A stretch of 22,226 nucleotides of DNA, from positions 1 through 22,226 of the forward strand of contig CAAEOW010000008.1 of assembly GCA_900757705.1 (NCBI GenBank). The letters are read 5' to 3'. Positions 1 to 7,782 of this stretch are shown here, in pieces. How positions within the stretch are numbered: the first letter of the stretch is position 1; every line of letters starts with the position of its first letter. This DNA is from an uncultured Collinsella sp. (GTDB taxonomy: Bacteria > Actinomycetota > Coriobacteriia > Coriobacteriales > Coriobacteriaceae). The notes under the pieces were generated by a model. That model did not search any database. It saw only the letters and a list, made by a program, of their open reading frames with translations, and had not been told where the DNA came from. Both the position numbers and the translations under genes were made by a program.

Positions 1-67
1 AACCCTGGTCGTAACCCTGCTGGCCGCCCAGGTGCATCTTATTTTTAATCTCGTCAAGGAAGCCCAT
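1..67 (-). CDS. sepF: Cell division protein SepF, N-terminal fragment (gene runs off the window)
   Basis: Only the first 22 codons are inside the window. They read MGFLDEIKNKMHLGGQQGYD and onward, which is the usual SepF beginning: a short amphipathic membrane-binding helix followed by a Gly/Gln/Tyr/Asp-rich linker. An AGAGGA Shine-Dalgarno lies about 7 nt before the ATG at 67. In bacteria without FtsA, SepF anchors FtsZ to the membrane and bundles its filaments. The gene directly follows yggS, as in the ylmE-ylmF order of Gram-positive dcw regions. The identification rests on this short N-terminus plus context; the conserved C-terminal dimer domain cannot be seen. Confidence 0.82.
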   Translation of the reverse strand, partial: MGFLDEIKNKMHLGGQQGYDQG

Positions 68-95
68 GGTTGTGTCCTCTCGCGGTTTAGTGCAG

Positions 96-116
96 GCGCT
101 CTGATAATCAGTGCGC
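96..116. repeat. Imperfect inverted repeat between yggS and sepF
   Basis: Two 10-bp arms (GCGCTCTGAT and ATCAGTGCGC) flank a single base, with one mismatch. The core CTGATAATCAG is a perfect palindrome. It fills part of the 60-bp gap between the yggS stop and the sepF start. No T-run follows on the minus strand, so it does not look like a terminator. It could be an operator or a leader hairpin for sepF. Confidence 0.4.
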
Positions 117-127
117 ACTTCAGAGCC

Positions 128-865
128 TTATTTTACTGCAAACTCCGGGCTAAATACTACCCTGCCCAGGCGAACGAGCGTAGAGCCTTCCTCAAGGGCA
201 GGCTCAAAGTCCTCGCTCATGCCGCAGGAAAGTTCGGGCAGGCTCAGGTCGGAGTGCGTCGCCTCAAGCTCATCCCCTAGCTCGCGAAGTCCGGCAAAGG
301 TGCGGCGCGCCACATCCTTATTCCCCCGGGGTGCCATAGTCATAAGGCCCTGCACACAAATTCCCTCAAGCTCCGCAAGCTCACCTGCGGCGTCTCGGAC
401 CTCGTCGGGCGAAAAACCGCCCTTGGACTCCTCGCCGCTCACATTGACCTCGAGCAGCACACGCTGGGGGCCGGAGAGCTCGCCCGCCTCAATCTTGCGA
501 ACCGCACGGCTCGAGATGGCCTGAGCCAAATGCAGCGAGCTTACCGAATGAATCAGCTCGGCCGAGCCCAGAACCGCATTGATCTTGTTGGTCTGCAGGT
601 TGCCGATCATATCGAAGCGCACCTCGGGTAGCTCCGGATGCTCCGCGAGGCCTGCAAGCTTGCGAACGAGCTCCTGCGGGCGGTTCTCGGCAAAATGGCG
701 ATACCCCGCCTGGATAGCGGCAACGGTCTCATCGACGCCAACGGTCTTGGAGACGGCAATTAGGCGCGCGGCATCGTGGGGACGGCCCGCGCGATCGAGC
801 GCGGCATAAAAGCGTTCGAGAATCTGCTCGCGGCGAGCGCGTATCAAGTCCAAATAGTTATCCAT
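128..865 (-). CDS. yggS: YggS/PROSC-family pyridoxal 5'-phosphate homeostasis protein
   Basis: The 245-aa product has the size of the YggS/YlmE/PROSC family, a fold-type III PLP-binding TIM barrel that handles intracellular vitamin B6 and has no known catalytic turnover. The PLP lysine is K40 in the RLIAVSKT motif, followed by FAENRPQE (family FGENRVQE) at about 58-65. Late motifs include GLMTMAP and LSCGMSEDFEPAL, the phosphate-binding region near the C-terminus. The frame is open to an ATG at 895, but I chose the ATG at 865 because a GGAGGCG Shine-Dalgarno sits 8 nt before it and the family starts close to this point. It is ylmE in Gram-positive nomenclature and lies upstream of sepF, as is common. 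It is unusually separated from pgeF by the pst-phoU genes. Confidence 0.93.
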   Translation of the reverse strand: MDNYLDLIRARREQILERFYAALDRAGRPHDAARLIAVSKTVGVDETVAAIQAGYRHFAENRPQELVRKLAGLAEHPELPEVRFDMIGNLQTNKINAVLGSAELIHSVSSLHLAQAISSRAVRKIEAGELSGPQRVLLEVNVSGEESKGGFSPDEVRDAAGELAELEGICVQGLMTMAPRGNKDVARRTFAGLRELGDELEATHSDLSLPELSCGMSEDFEPALEEGSTLVRLGRVVFSPEFAVK

Positions 866-915
866 TGCCAATCGCCTCCGCTGACAGCCAAACAAGTAGT
901 CCCATGCTAACGCAA

Positions 916-947
916 GAGCGCGGCCTCACATGTGCAAGGCCGCGCTC
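916..947 (-). terminator. GC-rich hairpin between phoU and yggS (possible weak terminator or attenuator)
   Basis: A perfect 11-bp stem (GAGCGCGGCCT with AGGCCGCGCTC) encloses a 10-nt loop that itself contains CACATGTG. It lies 37 bp past the phoU stop and about 50 bp before yggS. On the minus strand the stem is followed by TTGCGTT, a poor U-tract. It may reduce, rather than stop, transcription from the phosphate genes into yggS-sepF. It could instead be an RNA-stabilising stem. Confidence 0.45.
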
Positions 948-984
948 ACTTAGGTATTTACAATCTTTCGACGAACGGGGCCCC

Positions 985-1842
985 CTACTCCTCGTCGTCC
1001 TCGGCGTCGTCCTCGTCCTCAAGGTGCTCAAGCAAATAGCGAAGGCCTTCGCTCACCTCGTTAGCAGGCACCTTGGCAACATAGCCCGCATCCACGGCGG
1101 GCCTCATGATGACACCCTCGCCCGAAGGCACGCGCATGCTCTCAAGCTCATCCTCGTCCGTACGGGCGATATCGCCGGCAGTCATGCGCTGTCCGGTCAA
1201 AAGGAAGGTCAGACGGCAGGCAGCATCGATGGAAATCGAGGCGATACGATCGAGGTAGCGCGAAACCATAATGGCGCGGCGCAGATCGTCATAGTTGCTG
1301 TCGTCGTCCATAAAATCGCCCGTGTCCATGCGGTTAAAGATGCGGAAGAACTTCTCGTACGCCGCATGCACCGGCTCGTCCTCGACGGCCAGGTTGCAGA
1401 TGATGGACATGTCGTTGGTGACGAGCGCAGAAAGTGACGAACCCAGCACCTGGTAAACAGCCTCGGCCTCGGCCTCAACCGTACCGACGAGTTCCTGGGG
1501 CAGCGAGATGTCGGCCTTGACCATGTGACGCGTGGCGCGGCAGATCTGGCGAACCTTATCGGTCATGCGCTGCAGGTTAAAGTCGACGTAGATGATCGTC
1601 TGCAGCAAGCGGAAGTCGGAGGCGACCGGCGACTGCGTAGCGATCAGGTTGTAGCACACGGCCTCCAAGTTGGCGCAGCGAGCGTCAATCGAAAGCGTAC
1701 GCTTCTTGGTCTTGGTGGCGAGCTTGCGATCATCGGTCACATAGGCCTTCACGGCGTCGTGAAGCGCCAGATCGACGGCCTCGTAGATGCTCAGCATCTC
1801 GTGACGGGCCTCGATGAGCTGACGGGAAAACAGTTTACGCAT
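985..1842 (-). CDS. phoU: PhoU-type phosphate signalling protein with acidic C-terminal extension
   Basis: PhoU couples the Pst transporter to the phosphate-sensing kinase and prevents excess phosphate uptake. The 285-aa product has the two three-helix-bundle repeats. Metal-site-like segments are VDFNLQRMTDKV (about 86-97) and SRYLDRIASISIDAA (about 194-208). Typical PhoU proteins are about 215-240 aa; here roughly 65 extra residues follow residue 220 and end in a run of Glu/Asp (about 275-285). The ATG at 1842 has a GGAGTG Shine-Dalgarno. It follows pstB after a 92-bp gap, the standard pstSCAB-phoU order. No phoP/phoR kinase pair is in the window. Confidence 0.92.
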   Translation of the reverse strand: MRKLFSRQLIEARHEMLSIYEAVDLALHDAVKAYVTDDRKLATKTKKRTLSIDARCANLEAVCYNLIATQSPVASDFRLLQTIIYVDFNLQRMTDKVRQICRATRHMVKADISLPQELVGTVEAEAEAVYQVLGSSLSALVTNDMSIICNLAVEDEPVHAAYEKFFRIFNRMDTGDFMDDDSNYDDLRRAIMVSRYLDRIASISIDAACRLTFLLTGQRMTAGDIARTDEDELESMRVPSGEGVIMRPAVDAGYVAKVPANEVSEGLRYLLEHLEDEDDAEDDEE

Positions 1843-1934
1843 GGTTCACTCCAATCAGTTGGGTGCGGTCATGCCGCCCGCACAGTGAATACGCACCGGA
1901 CCAGGTCCGATCGGCTTGGGACTAGTCGCACCGA

Positions 1935-2738
<804 letters not shown>

Positions 2739-2750
2739 GGGACTCCTTAA

Positions 2751-3656
2751 CTAGCGGCGCTTGCGCGACAGATAACGCGCAAACAGGTTGAAGGCCAGAA
2801 TAATCGCCATCAGCAAAAGCGCGGTGCCGTAAGCTGCGTTCATGTTGATGCCGTCATTGGCAAGCAGATAAAGGTGAACGGTCATAGGACGACCGGAATC
2901 GAGCGGCGAAATAGGCAGGTTGATGGCCTGACCCATGGTGTAGAGCACCACGGCGGTCTCGCCGATGGCGCGGCCGATGGCAAGCACGATGCCGGTGGCG
3001 ATGCGGCCAAAAGCCGAAGGAAGCACGATCTTGGAGACGACCTGCCACTTGGTGGCGCCCAGGCCGTATGCACCCCAACGGATATAGCGCGGAACGGCGC
3101 GGATTGCCTCCTCAGTGGTGCGCATGACAATGGGCAGCATCAGAAGTGCCAGCGCCAGGGCGGCCGAGACCATCGAAAGGCCCAGGCCCATGGCCTCGAC
3201 AAACAAGGCGTAGCCAAAGAGGCCCATAACAATGGAGGGCACCGAGGCCAGGGCATCGGCAGCATAGCGAATGATGTCGACGACCTTGCCCTGCTTGGCG
3301 TACTCGGCCAGATAGACCGCAGCCAAGACGGCAACCGGAGTGCAGATGAGCATGGCGAGCGCCGTCACGTAGATGGTCGAGACGATCGTGGGCCAAATGC
3401 CGCCCTCGGCGTTTACGCCCTGCGGCCAGCCAAAGATAAAGTCGAGCGAGATATGCGGCAGGCCGTTGATGACCACGTAGGCGATGATGGCGATCAGCAC
3501 CAGCGTGGTGATATAGGCCGCGGCGCGAAACACGCCGAGCATGATCTTGTTGGAGAGGTCCTTGTTGATGCGGCCCTTCTTGCCATGGGAAAGGGCACGC
3601 TTGATGCGCTCGCGCGACGAGGTCGTATCGACCATCGTGTCAACGGAATCGGACAT
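2751..3656 (-). CDS. pstA: Phosphate ABC transporter permease PstA
   Basis: One of the two membrane subunits of the Pst phosphate importer. The 301-aa protein has a cytoplasmic N-terminus of about 45 residues, a first hydrophobic segment (AAAYITTLVLIAIIAYVVI) and then the MetI-like permease core. The EAA-loop region WGAYGLGATKWQVVSKIVLPSA contacts PstB, followed by GRAIGETAVVLYTMG, typical of PstA. The start ATG at 3656 lies 3 bp after the pstC stop, with a GAGGGGG Shine-Dalgarno inside the end of pstC. This suggests translational coupling, so PstC and PstA are made in equal amounts. Confidence 0.96.
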   Translation of the reverse strand: MSDSVDTMVDTTSSRERIKRALSHGKKGRINKDLSNKIMLGVFRAAAYITTLVLIAIIAYVVINGLPHISLDFIFGWPQGVNAEGGIWPTIVSTIYVTALAMLICTPVAVLAAVYLAEYAKQGKVVDIIRYAADALASVPSIVMGLFGYALFVEAMGLGLSMVSAALALALLMLPIVMRTTEEAIRAVPRYIRWGAYGLGATKWQVVSKIVLPSAFGRIATGIVLAIGRAIGETAVVLYTMGQAINLPISPLDSGRPMTVHLYLLANDGINMNAAYGTALLLMAIILAFNLFARYLSRKRR

Positions 3657-3659
3657 AGC

Positions 3660-4583
3660 CTACCCCCTCTTCTTGGAAATCAGGCGGACGATACCCACCA
3701 GTGCAGCGGAGATGATAAACAGGACCACGCCCATGCCGAACAGAGCCGAGCGGTGCAGGCCCGAGGAATAACTCATGTCGAGCGCGATCTGGCTCGTGAG
3801 CGTCGAGATGGGGCTCGAGATGCTGTCCGGGATGACCGGAGCGTTGCCCACGACCATGAGCACGGCCATGGTCTCGCCGATGGCACGCCCCATGCCCAAG
3901 ACAATCGCATCGACGATGCCCAGCTTGGCGGCCGGCAGCACGACTTTGTAGATGGTCTGCCACTTGGTGGCACCCATGGCATAGGATGCCTCGCGAATGC
4001 CCATGGGAATGGAATTGAGGGCATCGATGGTGAGCGTGGTGATGGTGGGAACGATCATGATGGCGAGCACGAACCACGCCGTCAGCGCGCCAAAGCCAAG
4101 ACCGCCGGTCAGCTGCGCGATAAACGGACGGATGATGACCATGCCAAAGAAGCCGTAGATGATGGAGGGAATACCCGCCAGCAGGTCGACGGCAGGGCTG
4201 ATGAGCTTGCGCACGCGCTTGCTGGCGATCTCGACCAGATACACGGCTGTGCCCACGCCCAGTGGCACGCCCATGGCGAGCGCACCGACCGTCACCAGGC
4301 CAGAGCCCGCCAGCAGCGACATGATGCCGTAGTGGCCCTCAGAGGGCGCCCACGTAAAGCTAAAGAAGTCCGCCAGACCGATGTCGGTAAAGACAGGCAG
4401 CGCCGAGTACGTGGTAAAGACAAAAATCAGGATGACGGTGACGACCGCCAAGAACGCGCAGGCAAAGAAGATCCACTGCAGCGCCTTCTCCTTAAGATAG
4501 GTGCTGCGCGACACCAACGCCAACTCACGCTTTTTGGGCGCCTGAGTCTCCTGCTCAATCTGGGAGGTTTCCTGTGCTTCCAC
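3660..4583 (-). CDS. pstC: Phosphate ABC transporter permease PstC
   Basis: The partner permease of PstA. Hydrophobic segments begin at WIFFACAFLAVVTVILIFVF after a Glu/Gln/Lys-rich cytoplasmic N-terminus. The motifs LLAGIPSIIYGFFGMVII and YAMGATKWQTIYKVVLPAA (EAA loop) and GRAIGETMAVLMVVGNAP are PstC hallmarks. Two GTG codons compete as the start, at 4592 and 4583. I prefer 4583, because the AAAGGGGAG Shine-Dalgarno ends 8 nt before it and would abut the upstream one directly. That leaves one base between the pstS stop and pstC and gives a 307-aa product. Confidence 0.93.
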   Translation of the reverse strand: MEAQETSQIEQETQAPKKRELALVSRSTYLKEKALQWIFFACAFLAVVTVILIFVFTTYSALPVFTDIGLADFFSFTWAPSEGHYGIMSLLAGSGLVTVGALAMGVPLGVGTAVYLVEIASKRVRKLISPAVDLLAGIPSIIYGFFGMVIIRPFIAQLTGGLGFGALTAWFVLAIMIVPTITTLTIDALNSIPMGIREASYAMGATKWQTIYKVVLPAAKLGIVDAIVLGMGRAIGETMAVLMVVGNAPVIPDSISSPISTLTSQIALDMSYSSGLHRSALFGMGVVLFIISAALVGIVRLISKKRG

Positions 4584-4584
4584 G

Positions 4585-5421
4585 CTACTCACTCCCCTTT
4601 CCGTCGTTGGTGACGGGAATAAAGCCCGCCTCGCGAATCTGCTTGTCCATCTTTTCGGACGTCACATAGTCAATGTAGTCCTGCGCCTGCTGCGAAGGCG
4701 TACCCTTCACAAAGAAGTAAAGGTCACGCGAGATGGGATAGCCGCCGCTTGCGACCGTCTTCTCGGATGCCTCGACATGGTTGACCGAAACGGCCTTAAC
4801 CGAGGTCTTGGCATTGAGGCTCTCGACAAAACCCAGCGAGATGTAGCCAATGGCGCCACGCGAGCGGGACACGACATCGCGTACCTGGCCCGTGCCCGAA
4901 AGAACAGCCGAGCGGCGATCGAACGGCGTGCCGTCCATCACGATAGTGCGGAAGGCCTCGCGCGTACCGGACGCCTCGTCGCGGTTGATAACCTGAATCT
5001 TCAGGTCCTCGCCACCAACCTCTTTCCAGTTGGTGATCTTGCCGGCGTAAATATCGCGGAGCTGCTCGGTCGAGAGATTGTCGACCGGGTTGTCGTCGTT
5101 CACGATGACTGCGATGCCGTCGTGCGCGATTACGATAGGCGTCAGGCCCAGGTCTTGCTCATCGGCGTTGAGGCCACGAGAGGAGCTGGCGATATCGGCG
5201 GTGCCGGCGCTAACAGCTTCGATGCCAGCAGATGAGCCAAGGCCGGAGACGAGCACGTCGATGCCGGTCTCTTCCTTAAAGCCCTCGGCCGCGATCTCGG
5301 CAATGGGAAGGCAGGTGGTCGAGCCGGCCACGGTAATAGAAGACGTAGAAGATCCCGAGGAGCAGGCGCACAGCGTGAGTGTGAGCACTGATGCACTCAG
5401 GACCGATGCGATCTTTCTCAT
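4585..5421 (-). CDS. pstS: Phosphate-binding lipoprotein PstS
   Basis: The extracytoplasmic phosphate receptor of the Pst importer, 278 aa. It starts with a lipoprotein signal peptide: K3, a hydrophobic stretch, then the lipobox LCAC with the lipidated Cys at 20, followed by a Ser-rich linker. The mature protein begins ITVAGSTTCLPIAE, the first phosphate-binding loop. Further ligand loops are GLGSSAGIEAVSAG, the ASSSRGL segment and NRDEASGTREAF. The open frame extends far upstream, but the ATG at 5421 overlaps the pgeF stop in an ATGA junction and gives the only sensible signal peptide. The 4-bp overlap with pgeF implies translational coupling to that gene. Confidence 0.95.
   Translation of the reverse strand: MRKIASVLSASVLTLTLCACSSGSSTSSITVAGSTTCLPIAEIAAEGFKEETGIDVLVSGLGSSAGIEAVSAGTADIASSSRGLNADEQDLGLTPIVIAHDGIAVIVNDDNPVDNLSTEQLRDIYAGKITNWKEVGGEDLKIQVINRDEASGTREAFRTIVMDGTPFDRRSAVLSGTGQVRDVVSRSRGAIGYISLGFVESLNAKTSVKAVSVNHVEASEKTVASGGYPISRDLYFFVKGTPSQQAQDYIDYVTSEKMDKQIREAGFIPVTNDGKGSE
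4592..4600 (-). promoter_or_regulatory. Ribosome-binding site that decides the pstC start
   Basis: AAAGGGGAG on the minus strand, inside the last codons of pstS. It has 8-nt spacing to the GTG at 4583 and essentially none to the GTG at 4592, so it supports the shorter PstC. Confidence 0.6.
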
Positions 5422-6218
5422 AGCATCACGCCGATTGCAGCATGGCGCCCGCAGGTGCCACCCTCGTTGCGGTAGGAATAAAAGCGGTCGTTCTGACGAA
5501 CGGTGGAAAGCTTGGTGTCCACAATGCCACTCGCTTCGACGCCGGCGTCCATCAGCGCCTCGCGGATGGCGGCGGAAAGATCGAGCATACGGGAAGCGCC
5601 CGCATCGATACACGAGAACTCGGCGGCAAAGCGATCCATAAGCTCCTGGGATACCTCGTACTCGACGCCCAGGATATGGGGCCCAATATAGGCAGAGATG
5701 TCCTCCGGCGTGCAGCCAGCCGCCTCGCAGAGTGCTTGGCAGGCCTTGGCGGAAATGCGCGCAATCGTGCCCTTCCAGCCAGAATGCACCACGGCAAAAC
5801 CTTTGGGAGCAACCAGCACCACGGGAACGCAATCGGCAAAGCAAAGCATCACGGGCACCTCATGCGCCGTGCAGACGATGGCATCACAGCCCTCGGCAAT
5901 CTGCTCACGAATGTTCTCGAGATCATCGGCGCCGTTCGAGGTCACCGTCACGACGTGGTCACCATGTACTTGATTGGGCACGAGCAGATTATGCTCGCAC
6001 TCAGCGGCGCCCATTGCTTCGAGCGCTCGACGACGATTTTCTTGAACGGCAAAGGGGTCATCGCCTACATGCGAGCCCAGGTTGAGCGAGGAGTACGCAT
6101 CTTCGGAAACGCCACCGGTGCGCTCGGTAAAGGCAAAGCGAACATCGTGCGTCGTGCTCTCCACCAACGTAACTCCATCATGGTCGACACGCGAAACGTT
6201 GTCCGCACGTGCTGCCAT
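5418..6218 (-). CDS. pgeF: Peptidoglycan editing factor PgeF (YfiH/laccase-domain family)
   Basis: The 266-aa protein belongs to the multicopper-polyphenol-oxidase-like family (DUF152, ylmD/yfiH). The E. coli member limits misincorporation of L-Ser for L-Ala in the peptidoglycan precursor; other members are reported to act on purine nucleosides. The metal/active-site triad is visible: H85 in PNQVHGDH, C130 in FADCVPV and H145 in VVHSGWKGT. The ATG at 6218 is chosen over one seven codons upstream because of a perfect AGGAGG 8 nt before it. It is the first gene after the ftsZ terminator and heads the phosphate operon, overlapping pstS by 4 bp. Confidence 0.93.
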   Translation of the reverse strand: MAARADNVSRVDHDGVTLVESTTHDVRFAFTERTGGVSEDAYSSLNLGSHVGDDPFAVQENRRRALEAMGAAECEHNLLVPNQVHGDHVVTVTSNGADDLENIREQIAEGCDAIVCTAHEVPVMLCFADCVPVVLVAPKGFAVVHSGWKGTIARISAKACQALCEAAGCTPEDISAYIGPHILGVEYEVSQELMDRFAAEFSCIDAGASRMLDLSAAIREALMDAGVEASGIVDTKLSTVRQNDRFYSYRNEGGTCGRHAAIGVML

Positions 6219-6321
6219 ACTAAAGCCTCCTAATAACACAAGTATCGCGGCATCGCCGCGCAGCCTGCTTTTATACGGCTGTCATACTTCTTTAAAAGGA
6301 TACCCGCAGCAGTAGGGACCA

Positions 6322-6339
6322 AACGTAAAGGGAACGTAA
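6322..6339 (-). promoter_or_regulatory. Candidate PHO box: two 7-bp direct repeats, 11-bp period
   Basis: AACGTAA occurs at 6322-6328 and again at 6333-6339 (TTACGTT twice on the coding strand). PhoB/PhoP response regulators bind direct repeats with this 11-bp geometry, and the site lies in the 155-bp region between the ftsZ terminator and pgeF, ahead of the pst genes. A TATAAA hexamer at 6270-6275 (minus strand) is a possible -10 but is not ideally spaced. A CTGTCAT heptamer, the E. coli pho half-site, is at 6279-6285 on the plus strand. The link to phosphate is an inference from geometry and neighbours. Confidence 0.4.
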
Positions 6340-6373
6340 GGAGATTGGAGGCTTTCGTTTACAAACGAGAAAC

Positions 6374-6403
6374 AAAAAGGGCGCATCCATACGGACGCGC
6401 CCC
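6374..6403 (-). terminator. Rho-independent terminator after ftsZ
   Basis: On the minus strand a 10-bp stem (GGGCGCGTCC with GGATGCGCCC, one G-T wobble) with loop GTAT is followed directly by TTTTTGTTT. It begins about 26 bp past the ftsZ stop. It separates the dcw cluster from the pgeF-pst operon. Confidence 0.9.
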
Positions 6404-6428
6404 TGTGCAAAACAATGCGAAGAACGAC

Positions 6429-7583
6429 TTAGAAGCTGCCACGCTTGAGGAAGTCGGGAAGCTCGAACTGGTCGTTACCAAAGTTGGGAAGCTCGGTACC
6501 GCCAACGTTGCGAGTCGGGGCAGCCTGAGCAGGGCTGGAAGCCGGAGCGGTGCGCTGCGGCTCAGCAGAAGCAGCGGCCTTGCTCTGGGACTGCTGGGCG
6601 GCAAAGAGCTCGTCCTGACGGTTGACGTTGGAGTCGGAGAAGCCCGTGGCGATAACGGTGATGCGCACCTGGTCGCCCAGGGACTCGTCAACAACGGTAC
6701 CGAAGATGATGTTGGCCTCAGGGTCGACGGCATTGGCGACAACGTCGGCGGCGTCGCTGATCTCCTGGATGCCCAGGTCCTTGGAGCCGGCGATGGAAAG
6801 CAGGACGCGCGTGGCGCCATCGATGGAGCTCTCGAGCAGCGGGCTGGAGATGGCCTGCTGGGCAGCGTCGACGGCACGAGTATCCCCAGAAGAGGTACCG
6901 ATACCCATCATGGCGGTACCGGCCTGCTTCATGATGGTCTTAACATCGGCGAAGTCCAGGTTGATGATACCGGGGACGGTGATGAGGTCGGTGATGCCCT
7001 GGGTGCCCTGGGAAAGGACGCCATCGGCAATCGCGAAGGCCTCGAGCATGGTGGTCTTCTTCTCGGCGATGTCGAGCAGCTTATCGTTAGGAATGACGAT
7101 CATGGTGTCGACGCAATCGGAGAGGGTCTTGATGCCCTCCTCGGCGCTCTTCTTACGCTTGCGGCCCTCGAAGGTGAAGGGCTTGGTCACGACGGCGACG
7201 GTCAGTGCACCGACCTCGTTCATCGCGATATCGGCAACGATGGGAGCAGCGCCGGTACCGGTGCCGCCGCCCTCGCCGCAGGTGATAAACACCATGTCGG
7301 CGCCAGCGAGCGCCTCGGCGATGTCGTCGCGGGACTCATCGGCAGCCTTGCGGCCAACCTCGGGATTGGCGCCGGCGCCCAGGCCGCGGGTAAGGTCGGT
7401 GCCGATGTGCACCTTGATATCGGCATCAGAGATCGCGAGTGCCTGAGCATCGGTGTTGATGGCAACAAACTCGACGCCGCGGATGCCCTCTTCGATCATT
7501 CGATTGACCGCGTTGGTACCGCCGCCGCCGACGCCGACCACCTTAATGACGGCAAGGTAGTTGTTGATCTCTGTCTCGTGCAT
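6429..7583 (-). CDS. ftsZ: Cell division GTPase FtsZ
   Basis: The bacterial tubulin that polymerises into the Z-ring at mid-cell and recruits the divisome. The 384-aa protein has the nucleotide-binding start VVGVGGGGTNAVNRMI (about 15-30), the tubulin signature GGGTGTG (105-111) and the T7-loop region NLDFADVKTIM. A flexible Ala/Ser/Pro/Gln-rich linker precedes the conserved C-terminal peptide ELPDFLKRGSF, the binding site for SepF-type partners. I chose the ATG at 7583, with GGAGG upstream, over the longer reading from 7613, because the family starts just before the HETEINNYLAVIKV segment. It is the last gene of the cluster; a 199-bp AT-rich gap upstream gives room for its own promoter. Confidence 0.97.
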   Translation of the reverse strand: MHETEINNYLAVIKVVGVGGGGTNAVNRMIEEGIRGVEFVAINTDAQALAISDADIKVHIGTDLTRGLGAGANPEVGRKAADESRDDIAEALAGADMVFITCGEGGGTGTGAAPIVADIAMNEVGALTVAVVTKPFTFEGRKRKKSAEEGIKTLSDCVDTMIVIPNDKLLDIAEKKTTMLEAFAIADGVLSQGTQGITDLITVPGIINLDFADVKTIMKQAGTAMMGIGTSSGDTRAVDAAQQAISSPLLESSIDGATRVLLSIAGSKDLGIQEISDAADVVANAVDPEANIIFGTVVDESLGDQVRITVIATGFSDSNVNRQDELFAAQQSQSKAAASAEPQRTAPASSPAQAAPTRNVGGTELPNFGNDQFELPDFLKRGSF

Positions 7584-7637
7584 GTCGGTCCTCCGAACAA
7601 AGGTTATAGCCATAGCATGGGTCGACCCCTGCGCACA

Positions 7638-7653
7638 TTAACCTTCAGGTTGA
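7638..7653. promoter_or_regulatory. 16-bp dyad upstream of ftsZ, shared with the mraZ control region
   Basis: TTAACCTTCAGGTTGA on the plus strand has the perfect core AACCT-N2-AGGTT. It matches the element at 22160-22175 in 14 of 16 positions and has the same orientation relative to the downstream gene. It lies about 55 bp before the ftsZ start codon. I do not recognise the binding protein. Confidence 0.5.
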
Positions 7654-7676
7654 AAGTAAATGCAAAGGTAAACCGT

Positions 7677-7705
7677 ATTATGTTTGCACATTATGAACGT
7701 ATCAG
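7677..7705 (-). promoter_or_regulatory. Candidate ftsZ promoter
   Basis: In the AT-rich 199-bp gap between ftsQ and ftsZ, the minus strand has CTGATA (7700-7705, 4/6 to the -35) and CATAAT (7677-7682, 5/6 to the -10), 17 bp apart. A second CATAAT is at 7690-7695. The local drop in GC supports a promoter, but the exact hexamers are uncertain. Confidence 0.4.
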
Positions 7706-7718
7706 TCAAATAATTGAC
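7705..7718. repeat. Inverted repeat upstream of ftsZ
   Basis: GTCAA-ATAA-TTGAC, perfect 5-bp arms around four A/T bases, just upstream of the candidate -35. It could be an operator for ftsZ. The protein is unknown. Confidence 0.4.
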
Positions 7719-7782
7719 CGTGAAAACCAAACAAACCAGATAAACGGCGTGGTATGGCCCCTCAACAAAGCATCAACCAGCG

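Noticed and set aside
1897..1909. CGGACC-A-GGTCCG inverted repeat between pstB and phoU
   Set aside because: The one-base loop and absence of a U-tract make a terminator unlikely, and I see no other sign of function.
2874..4613. A 579-codon open frame on the plus strand
   Set aside because: Antisense to pstA and pstC; the His/Gly/Asp/Arg-rich translation has no recognisable fold and no ribosome-binding site of note.
5422..5844. Extension of the pstS frame upstream by about 140 codons
   Set aside because: This part overlaps pgeF in another frame and would bury the lipoprotein signal peptide; the ATG at 5421 is clearly the start.
6279..6285. CTGTCAT as an E. coli-type pho box
   Set aside because: Only one half-site is present; a PhoB site needs two in tandem. 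It is mentioned only as context for the direct repeat at 6322-6339.
6354..6369. TCGTTT-AC-AAACGA palindrome just after the ftsZ terminator
   Set aside because: Short and within an A/T-rich transition; it could be part of the pgeF promoter region but nothing else supports it.
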